From an uncultured Terriglobus sp. (GTDB taxonomy: Bacteria > Acidobacteriota > Terriglobia > Terriglobales > Acidobacteriaceae), in contig CALMRM010000132.1 of NCBI GenBank assembly GCA_937871605.1, positions 1 to 6,891 of the forward strand: a stretch of 6,891 bases of DNA. The letters are read 5' to 3'. The notes beneath the pieces are model-generated. The model was not told the DNA's origin, made no database searches, and was given only the letters and a program-made list of their open reading frames with translations. This document shows positions 1 to 4,369 of the stretch, piece by piece; the stretch's first letter is position 1; each line of letters starts with the position of its first letter. The position numbers were made by a program, and so were the translations under genes.

Positions 1-1
1 C

Positions 2-649
2 TTCACGCCCGACCAGGTGCGGCAGCTGCGCGGCAAGCTGGACGCCGCGGAGTGGATCGATGGCCGCGTCACTGCGGGCCACCAGTCCGCGCTCACCAAG
101 CAGAACTCGCAGATACCGGAGACGCACGCCACTGCGCACGAGGTGGGTGACGTCATTCTGCAGGCGCTGGGGCGCAATCAGCTCTTCCGCTCGGCAGCGC
201 TGCCGTTGAAGGTGTTTCCACCGTTGTTCAATCGGTACGCGGGTGGCCAGACGTTTGGCACACACGTGGATAACGCGATCCGCACGCACACTGCGACAGG
301 GCAGCGCATGCGCACCGACCTGAGTTGCACGCTGTTCTTCAGCCAGCCAGACGAGTATGACGGTGGCGAGTTGGTGGTGCAGGACACGTATGGCGAGCAC
401 AGCGTAAAGCTGCCCGCAGGCAGCATGGTGCTGTATCCCAGCACTAGCCTGCACCACGTGACGCTGGTCACACGCGGCGCGCGCGTGTCCAGCTTCTTCT
501 GGCTGCAAAGCATGGTGCGAAGCGACGAGCGCCGTGCGCTGCTACTGGAACTGGACCGGTCCATCCAGCTGCTGGAAGCGGGCAGTGACGCAGCGGTACG
601 GCTGACCGGGGTGTACCACAACCTTCTGCGGCAGTGGGTAGAGATGTAG
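2..649 (+). CDS. ybiX: PKHD-type Fe(II)/2-oxoglutarate hydroxylase, YbiX/PiuC family (5' partial)
   Basis: This is an Fe(II)- and 2-oxoglutarate-dependent dioxygenase of the YbiX/PiuC family. The family is cytoplasmic and often linked to iron uptake, but its substrate is generally unknown. The reading frame is open to the left edge (F-T-P-D-Q-V before the first GTG at 17). By comparison with E. coli YbiX as I remember it, only about eight N-terminal codons are missing, so the GTG at 17 is not the real start. Counting from that GTG, the iron ligands are His83 and Asp85 (GTHVDN) and His146 (SLHHV), and the 2-oxoglutarate-binding Arg is Arg156 (RGARVSS). Other family landmarks are PLFNRY, MRTDLS, YDGGELVV, KLPAGSMVLYPS and the C-terminal YHNLLRQW. 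The catalytic set is complete, so the enzyme should be active. The stop is TAG at 647-649. The next gene is convergent, with a hairpin between them. No TonB receptor is visible here, so a siderophore link cannot be tested. Confidence 0.93.
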   Translation, partial: FTPDQVRQLRGKLDAAEWIDGRVTAGHQSALTKQNSQIPETHATAHEVGDVILQALGRNQLFRSAALPLKVFPPLFNRYAGGQTFGTHVDNAIRTHTATGQRMRTDLSCTLFFSQPDEYDGGELVVQDTYGEHSVKLPAGSMVLYPSTSLHHVTLVTRGARVSSFFWLQSMVRSDERRALLLELDRSIQLLEAGSDAAVRLTGVYHNLLRQWVEM

Positions 650-720
650 CTATTTCACGAGATTGCATCGGGCGCTTTGGCCGATGCTGCAGGCTGTGCG
701 GCCCGAATGGGCGAACAGGC

Positions 721-759
721 CGGGAAGCCGGATGCCGCCCTCACGGCTCCGGCTTCCCG
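721..759. terminator. Strong hairpin between convergent genes, likely bidirectional terminator
   Basis: The arms CGGGAAGCCGGA (721-732) and TCCGGCTTCCCG (748-759) pair perfectly over 12 bp. After one bulged T (733) the stem continues with GCCG (734-737) and CGGC (744-747) around a 6-nt loop. It lies in the 145-bp gap between the ends of the hydroxylase gene (plus) and the FAS1 gene (minus), where one hairpin could serve both. Neither side has a clear U-tract (the plus side reads CTTCGTTGTAC), so classical intrinsic termination is not certain. It may instead act as a mRNA 3' end stabiliser. Nothing else recognisable lies in 650-794. Confidence 0.6.
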
Positions 760-794
760 CTTCGTTGTACGCCACGGCCTAGTTCACGACGGCG

Positions 795-1343
795 TCAGTT
801 CGGCATCAGCACTGCGTCAGTCACGTGCATGGTGTCATCCTTGGCGTGTACGTCGGCTGTAAGAATGACGGCCAGGTTGCCCTTTGTGTCGATCAGGGTA
901 AGGACGCTGCCTGACCGCTTGACCGTGAGCGGAAGACCGGCGAGCGTTGTAAGTGTTGCCGCCTGGCCTTTTCGGGTCATCTTGGTCAGCTTCTTTGCGG
1001 TTAGTCTGCCAGACACGACGTGGTACAGCACCAGCCGCTTGAGCTGCTCGATGTTCTCAGGTTTCTCCAGGTTGGTAAGCGTGCCGGCTGGCAACTTGGC
1101 GAAGGCGTCGTCCGTGGGGGCAAACAGCGTCACGCGGCCGTTTGCGCCCAGGCTTTCCGCCAGACCAGCTGCCTGGATTGCACCCAGAAGGCGGCGGTGA
1201 ATGGGTGACTTCGTCAAGTTCTCAAGCAGCGTCTGCTTGTGCGACATCTGCACGTCGCCCACATCCGGATCTTTCTGCGCAGAGGCAGCCATGCCGCCGG
1301 TCAGGAGTGCCATGCCCAGCACTGCGTGTGCAACAAATCTCAT
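795..1343 (-). CDS. Secreted fasciclin (FAS1) domain protein
   Basis: The product is a 182-residue exported protein with a single FAS1 domain, a fold linked to adhesion and extracellular or envelope interactions. Its ligand is unknown. Residues 1-22 form a signal peptide: Arg2, a hydrophobic core (AVLGMALLTGGMA) and an A-S-A site before Gln23. There is no lipobox Cys, so it is probably periplasmic or secreted. The FAS1 domain covers about 37-181. It has the H1 box TLFAPTDDAFAKLP (72-85), the central LYHVVSGRL (106-114) and the C-terminal H2 box TMHVTDAVLMP (171-181). The length suits a one-domain FAS1 protein. The start is ATG (complement of 1341-1343) with GGAGG four bases upstream. It is convergent with the hydroxylase gene and divergent from the DUF2127 gene. 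Family assignment is firm; the biological role is not. Confidence 0.93.
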   Translation of the reverse strand: MRFVAHAVLGMALLTGGMAASAQKDPDVGDVQMSHKQTLLENLTKSPIHRRLLGAIQAAGLAESLGANGRVTLFAPTDDAFAKLPAGTLTNLEKPENIEQLKRLVLYHVVSGRLTAKKLTKMTRKGQAATLTTLAGLPLTVKRSGSVLTLIDTKGNLAVILTADVHAKDDTMHVTDAVLMPN

Positions 1344-1347
1344 TCAG

Positions 1348-1352
1348 CCTCC
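1348..1352 (-). promoter_or_regulatory. Ribosome binding site of the FAS1 gene
   Basis: The minus strand reads GGAGG, then CTGA, then ATG. This is a full Shine-Dalgarno core at a slightly short 4-nt spacing. It supports the chosen start, which also yields a complete signal peptide. Confidence 0.7.
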
Positions 1353-1402
1353 AGCACGTCCATAAGCCCTCGCCGTATACCCTGCGGGAGCATACCCATG
1401 CG

Positions 1403-2017
1403 ATGCAATTTCGAAGCGGGAGAGTGGGGCCGTGCGACACGTTGACAAGTTGGTCAACCCACTTCAACACTACAAGTGTGGCGGTAACCTCTGCAGCAGT
1501 GCTTCATCCGGAGAATGGTCCGGCACCGGAGTGCCCGCAGGAGCACATCCAGCCACGCGATTCGGGCTTGTTCCTGATTGGCCTCTTCAAGCTGTGCAAG
1601 GCGGTCTTCTTTCTTGGCGTCAGCCTGGGAGCACTCCACTTTATCCATCACGATCTCTCGAACACGGTTGGCCGCATCGTTCGTGAACTGCACTTTGACC
1701 CGGAAAGCCATGTGGTTGATCTCCTGATGGACCAGGTTGGCCAGATCACGCACCACAAGTTGCGCTTGATCAGCATGGGCACCTCTCTGTACAGCATGCT
1801 CTGCATCACAGAGGCGTATGGCCTGCTGCGACGCCGCACCTGGGCTGAATACGTCACGCTATGGCTCAGCCTGTCGTTTGTGCCGTGGGAGCTGTATGAG
1901 GTGCTGCGCAGGCCCAGTTCATGGCACGTCTGCATCCTGCTGACGAATCTGTTGATTGTGGCCTACCTGCTGTGGCTGCTGCGCCGTAAGCAGACGCGTG
2001 TGCGGTTCGCGGCTTAG
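1403..2017 (+). CDS. DUF2127 family integral membrane protein (start uncertain)
   Basis: This is a membrane protein of the DUF2127 family; no function is known to me. From ATG 1403 it is 204 residues. Four hydrophobic segments are visible: about 57-80 (FLIGLFKLCKAVFFLGVSLG), 122-142, 147-168 (AEYVTLWLSLSFVPWELYEV) and 174-193. Family landmarks are the LIGLFKLCKAV opening, HFDPES (97-102) after the first helix, the AYGLLRRRTWAEY turn and PWELYEVLRRPS. The C-terminus is short and basic. The start is doubtful. ATG 1403 has GGGAG 12 nt upstream, which is a long spacing. Codons between 1403 and about 1500 look less like coding sequence (AGA, CGA, many A/T third bases) and contain an 18-bp palindrome. 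In-frame GTG at 1478 or 1499 would give a shorter N-terminus nearer what I recall for the family, but neither has a good ribosome binding site. The core from about 1560 onward is secure. Confidence 0.85.
   Translation: MQFRSGRVGPCDTLTSWSTHFNTTSVAVTSAAVLHPENGPAPECPQEHIQPRDSGLFLIGLFKLCKAVFFLGVSLGALHFIHHDLSNTVGRIVRELHFDPESHVVDLLMDQVGQITHHKLRLISMGTSLYSMLCITEAYGLLRRRTWAEYVTLWLSLSFVPWELYEVLRRPSSWHVCILLTNLLIVAYLLWLLRRKQTRVRFAA
1441..1458. promoter_or_regulatory. Palindrome GTTGAC-N6-GTCAAC, operator-like
   Basis: The 6-bp arms GTTGAC (1441-1446) and GTCAAC (1453-1458) are perfect inverted repeats around AAGTTG. The site lies about 100 bp upstream of the FAS1 start and just ahead of the two GTG candidates for the DUF2127 gene. 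A consensus -35 hexamer, TTGACA, sits inside it at 1442-1447. No good -10 follows at 16-18 bp, so I cannot claim a promoter. The spacing would suit a dimeric repressor. If ATG 1403 is the true DUF2127 start, the palindrome is coding sequence and may be chance. Confidence 0.35.
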
Positions 2018-2109
2018 GATGGCCCTTCCTGTTGGTGCTTAACCTGCGAGGCGCCTAAGAGCGAACAGTTCCATTGCGGGTTGCCTAGTCAGATTCCGCC
2101 TACGGGACG

Positions 2110-2118
2110 TTTTCCACA
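2110..2118 (+). promoter_or_regulatory. DnaA-box-like 9-mer TTTTCCACA
   Basis: The 9-mer differs from the consensus DnaA box TTATCCACA at one position. It lies in the 275-bp region between the DUF2127 gene and mraZ, 175 bp upstream of the mraZ start. A perfect box lies downstream in the rsmH-ftsL gap. DnaA binding here is inference. Confidence 0.3.
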
Positions 2119-2121
2119 GGT

Positions 2122-2148
2122 TTGCAAGAAATGCACAAAAAGTACAAA
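2122..2148 (+). promoter_or_regulatory. Weak candidate promoter for the mraZ cluster
   Basis: TTGCAA (2122-2127) resembles a -35 box and TACAAA (2143-2148) a -10 box, four of six matches each to the E. coli consensus. The spacer is only 15 bp, shorter than ideal. It lies in an AT-rich patch of otherwise GC-rich DNA. If used, the transcript would have a leader of roughly 135 nt containing the AGTGG repeats. It is the best sigma-70-like match I find in 2018-2292. The first part of that region (2018-2109) shows nothing firm beyond a short palindrome, AGGCGCCT at 2049-2056. Confidence 0.25.
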
Positions 2149-2149
2149 T

Positions 2150-2176
2150 TTTCCGCTTTACGCACAAGGGCGGAAA
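2150..2176. repeat. Inverted repeat in the mraZ leader
   Basis: TTTCCGC (2150-2156) and GCGGAAA (2170-2176) are perfect 7-bp arms around a 13-nt loop, and a T-G pair could extend the stem. It lies between the candidate promoter and the AGTGG repeats. It could be a leader hairpin or a protein-binding site. No U-tract follows, so it is not an obvious terminator. Confidence 0.4.
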
Positions 2177-2194
2177 GGTCATGATGGTCCTCGT

Positions 2195-2223
2195 AGTGGT
2201 TCAAAGTGGACAAAAAAGGAGTG
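2195..2223 (+). promoter_or_regulatory. Putative MraZ operator (direct repeats with 10-bp period)
   Basis: AGTGG occurs at 2195-2199 and again at 2205-2209, one helical turn apart. A degenerate third copy (AAAGG, 2215-2219) follows in the same register. Known MraZ operators are tandem direct repeats containing TGG, spaced 10 bp apart, just upstream of mraZ. Position and spacing fit autoregulation of the cluster by MraZ; binding itself is inferred. Confidence 0.5.
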
Positions 2224-2292
2224 AAGCGGTCGCTCGGCCTCATGTTGAAGACGATTTGAGGCGATATGCGGTGTTGAGACCCACCTAGCGTC

Positions 2293-2733
2293 ATGTTTCG
2301 AGGCAATCATCCAGCACGGGTTGATGAAAAGGGGCGGCTCAAGCTGCCGGCGGAGTTCAAGCGCCGGATCGACGAATCCTACGGGCCACAGTTCTACATC
2401 ACCAGCAAGGATGGGCGGCGGGCAGAGATCTACCCACTACGGGAGTGGGAGCTGATCGAAGACAAATTGGCCGGGATCCCGAACCTGAATCCGGCGAAGA
2501 AGAAGTTTCTGGACGTAACCAACTACTACGGCCAGATGGCGGAACTGGATGGGCAGGGCAGGTTGACGTTGCCACAGCTGCTGCGGGAGAGCGCGAAGGT
2601 TACGGCAGACGTGGTGGTGCTGGGATCGCAAACGTACCTGGAAGTGGTAAACCACGATGACTTTAAGGCAAAGCTGGAGGCTGAGCCGCTGACAGAGGCT
2701 GACCTGAATGCCCTGGCAGAAATGGGATTGTAA
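2293..2733 (+). CDS. mraZ: MraZ, transcriptional regulator of the division and cell wall cluster
   Basis: MraZ is a ring-forming DNA-binding protein that controls its own dcw operon. At 146 residues the length is typical. It has two SpoVT-AbrB-type half domains, each with the family's D-x-x-G-R signature. The first is MFRGNHPARVDEKGRLKLPA (Asp11, Gly14, Arg15). The second is AELDGQGRLTLP (Asp86, Gly89, Arg90). The N-terminal MFRG opening fixes the start at ATG 2293. No convincing Shine-Dalgarno sequence precedes it: the nearest purine run is GAG about 15 nt upstream. Translation initiation may therefore be weak or use another mechanism. Likely MraZ operator repeats lie 70-100 bp upstream. It is followed after 36 nt by rsmH, the usual partner. 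In E. coli, rsmH expression counteracts MraZ toxicity; whether that holds here is unknown. Confidence 0.96.
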   Translation: MFRGNHPARVDEKGRLKLPAEFKRRIDESYGPQFYITSKDGRRAEIYPLREWELIEDKLAGIPNLNPAKKKFLDVTNYYGQMAELDGQGRLTLPQLLRESAKVTADVVVLGSQTYLEVVNHDDFKAKLEAEPLTEADLNALAEMGL

Positions 2734-2757
2734 GTAACGCCCCGAGTGGGCGCGCAT

Positions 2758-2761
2758 GGAG
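2758..2761 (+). promoter_or_regulatory. Ribosome binding site that sets the rsmH start
   Basis: GGAG lies 8 nt upstream of ATG 2770. The upstream in-frame GTG at 2746 has no comparable signal. The product from ATG 2770 begins just before the conserved R-H-V-P-V-L-L motif, as expected for RsmH. Confidence 0.6.
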
Positions 2762-2769
2762 ACGGAACG

Positions 2770-3657
2770 ATGAGCGGTCCGCGACATGTGCCGGTTCTTT
2801 TAGAACACGTACTCGACCTTGTACAGGTGCGCCGTGGCGGCACGTATGTGGACGCCACGCTGGGGCTTGCAGGCCATGCAGGCGCCATGGCGCGGCGTTC
2901 GCTCGAGAGTCTGCGGGAAGAACTGGGCACAGAAGCGCCACAGGTGCGATTGGTGCCGCAGGCGTTTTCCGACATGGCAACTGTGCTGGAGTCTGCATCG
3001 CTGGACGGCTTAGTCGCTGATTTTGGCGTAAGCAGCCTACAGCTCGACAGCGCGCACCGGGGTTTTAGTTTTCGGCTGGATGCACCGTTGGACATGCGCA
3101 TGGATACGCGCAGCGGAGCAACCGCCGGTCAGGTGGTAAATCAGGCGGACGAAGAAGATCTCGCCAATCTGATTTACGAACTCGGAGACGAAAGGAGGTC
3201 GCGGAGAATCGCCAGAGCCATTGTGAGGGCGCGGCCGATTGCCACTACGGGGGAACTTGCCCGGGTGATTTCGGCCGCTGCCCCCGCGATGAAGTCAGAC
3301 ACGATTCATCCAGCGACACGCACCTTTCAGGCACTTCGAATTCGGGTCAACGATGAATTGGGAGAGATCCGGTCGCTGCTGCAAAGCGCGCCATCTCTCT
3401 TGAAAGCAGGGGGCAGGCTGGCGGTCATCAGCTTTCACTCACTGGAAGACCGCCTGGTGAAAGATGCATTGCGCGATGGTGCACATGCTGGGGTGTGGGA
3501 CGTGCTGACCAGGAAACCTGTAACGGCGAATGACGAGGAAGTGCAACGTAATCCGCGTGCGCGCAGTGCCAAGTTGAGGGCTGCTGTACGGTCGGCTGCT
3601 ACAGGTTCGCTACAGCGGCAGACTCCTGTAAGGCGCTGGGCGAAGTTGCATAGATGA
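2770..3657 (+). CDS. rsmH: RsmH (MraW), 16S rRNA C1402 N4-methyltransferase, lacking the usual second SAM-binding motif
   Basis: RsmH normally transfers a methyl group from SAM to N4 of 16S rRNA C1402 at the ribosomal P site. From ATG 2770 it has 295 residues, a little shorter than the roughly 310 of E. coli RsmH. Clear landmarks are RHVPVLLEHVL (5-15), SAM motif I YVDATLGLAGHAGAM (26-40), LVADFGVSSLQLDSAHRGFSF (from 81), APLDMRMD, the ERRSRRIARAIV helix, HPATRTFQALRIRVN, GGRLAVISFHSLEDR and NPRARSAKLRA. What is missing is striking. After GHAGAMARR (35-43) the protein goes straight to SLESLREELG. Homologues have a strand with an acidic motif here (E. coli: RLLAIDRDPQAI) that contacts the SAM ribose. 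About 12 or more residues are absent, in frame, with no stop or frameshift. The enzyme may be impaired, or bind SAM differently. It follows mraZ by 36 nt. Confidence 0.93.
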   Translation: MSGPRHVPVLLEHVLDLVQVRRGGTYVDATLGLAGHAGAMARRSLESLREELGTEAPQVRLVPQAFSDMATVLESASLDGLVADFGVSSLQLDSAHRGFSFRLDAPLDMRMDTRSGATAGQVVNQADEEDLANLIYELGDERRSRRIARAIVRARPIATTGELARVISAAAPAMKSDTIHPATRTFQALRIRVNDELGEIRSLLQSAPSLLKAGGRLAVISFHSLEDRLVKDALRDGAHAGVWDVLTRKPVTANDEEVQRNPRARSAKLRAAVRSAATGSLQRQTPVRRWAKLHR

Positions 3658-3677
3658 AGGAAGGTACTTAGTCGAGT

Positions 3678-3686
3678 TGTGGATAA
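3678..3686 (-). promoter_or_regulatory. Perfect DnaA box TTATCCACA in the rsmH-ftsL gap
   Basis: The plus strand reads TGTGGATAA, so the minus strand carries the exact consensus DnaA box. Two weaker relatives in the same orientation follow in the gap: TGTGGGAAC at 3690-3698 (six of nine) and AGTGGATAG at 3773-3781 (seven of nine). The site lies 20 bp after the rsmH stop and about 117 bp before ftsL. The gap has no gene I can support. DnaA control of ftsL-ftsI is a hypothesis. Confidence 0.4.
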
Positions 3687-3711
3687 GTCTGTGGGAACTT
3701 AGGAAAACTTG

Positions 3712-3737
3712 CACCACAGAGTTATAGGGCAGTGGTG
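3712..3737. repeat. Inverted repeat CACCAC/GTGGTG before ftsL
   Basis: CACCAC (3712-3717) and GTGGTG (3732-3737) form 6-bp perfect arms around 14 nt that include TTATAG, a -10-like hexamer (3722-3727). A poor -35 match, TTAGGA (3699-3704), lies 17 bp before it. This could mark an internal promoter with an operator for ftsL-ftsI. The match is weak and may be chance. Confidence 0.25.
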
Positions 3738-3791
3738 ATTAAAGGCAGTTTTGGACGTAAGTCCAGCGAATAAGTGGATAGGCAGTTGAGC

Positions 3792-3796
3792 GGAGG
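3792..3796 (+). promoter_or_regulatory. Ribosome binding site that sets the ftsL start
   Basis: GGAGG lies 7 nt upstream of ATG 3804, an ideal arrangement. The earlier in-frame GTG at 3774 has no such site, so ATG 3804 is preferred. Confidence 0.75.
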
Positions 3797-3803
3797 CTTG
3801 GGC

Positions 3804-4310
3804 ATGGAACAGTTAGCGGCAACGGGTACTCGGGCGCAACGGGAGCGCGTCGCATCCTTCCGTGAACATAATCGTTCTGTGTTCGACGGGCAGCGCCGCG
3901 CGCGACGCGGGCCTACCCCTGAGGTGTTCTTTTCCAAGCACCTGGATAACAGCCGTCTGGTGAAGGCGGACAACCCGGAGCGCCGCAAGGAGATGCGGTC
4001 CTTCACCATTGCCATGAGCGTGCTGTTTCTCATGGTCATGACCTATGTCTGGCAACACTTCTCTTCCATAGAAACTGGCTATGCCATCGAAGCACAAAAG
4101 CTGCGTGTAGAGCACCTGCGTGAAGACAACCGGCAGTTGCGCTTGAACGAAGCTCAGCTCTCCGATCCTGACCGCATCGACCACATTGCCCGCCAGCTAG
4201 GGCTGGATGCGCCCCAGCCAGGACAGGTGGTGCGCCCGGACGGTTCGTTCACCAGTGAAGAGCCGGTGCTGGCAGAGGCAAAGTTACCTGCGTCTGTGCT
4301 TCATCCATAG
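3804..4310 (+). CDS. ftsL: FtsL-type divisome membrane protein
   Basis: This is a bitopic inner-membrane protein of the FtsL/DivIC type. In the divisome FtsL pairs with FtsB and FtsQ and helps activate FtsWI septal synthesis. At 168 residues it has a long basic cytoplasmic N-terminus (1-65; for example RRARRG at 31-36). One membrane helix follows at about 66-85 (SFTIAMSVLFLMVMTYVWQH). The periplasmic coiled coil spans about 88-120 and is rich in Leu, Glu and Arg (LRVEHLREDNRQLRLNEAQL). It ends in the typical closing motif DPDRIDHIARQLGL...PGQVV (121-143). Sequence identity across FtsL families is low, so assignment rests on topology, the D-P-x-R-I-x-x-I-A-R motif and position between rsmH and ftsI. 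The N-terminal extension is longer than in E. coli FtsL (121 residues). The 146-bp spacing from rsmH leaves room for separate control. Confidence 0.88.
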   Translation: MEQLAATGTRAQRERVASFREHNRSVFDGQRRARRGPTPEVFFSKHLDNSRLVKADNPERRKEMRSFTIAMSVLFLMVMTYVWQHFSSIETGYAIEAQKLRVEHLREDNRQLRLNEAQLSDPDRIDHIARQLGLDAPQPGQVVRPDGSFTSEEPVLAEAKLPASVLHP

Positions 4311-4369
4311 CGGCGCGCCTGAAAAGCCGTTGCGCCTCCAGAGCCAATTTACGAGGTAAGCCCGCCATT

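Noticed and set aside
178..621. 147-codon minus-strand open frame inside the hydroxylase gene
   Set aside because: It is a complementary-frame artefact of GC-rich coding DNA; the translation is Ser/Arg-rich with no recognisable motif.
634..1200. 188-codon plus-strand open frame opposite the FAS1 gene
   Set aside because: It is antisense to a well-supported FAS1 protein with signal peptide and ribosome binding site; its translation is Arg/Ser-rich and resembles no family.
2883..2925. Frameshift or pseudogene explanation for the short RsmH loop
   Set aside because: The reading frame continues unbroken into all later RsmH motifs, so this is an in-frame absence and not a frameshift.
2526..3101. 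191-codon minus-strand open frame across mraZ and rsmH
   Set aside because: It overlaps two conserved genes on the other strand, and its low-complexity Ser/Arg composition indicates a shadow frame.
3654..3671. Five-codon frame (ATG to TAG) overlapping the rsmH stop as ATGA
   Set aside because: It is too short to call, has no conservation evidence, and is easily explained by chance.
3753..3764. GGAC-GTAA-GTCC mini-hairpin before ftsL
   Set aside because: A stem of 4-5 bp is too short to separate from background.
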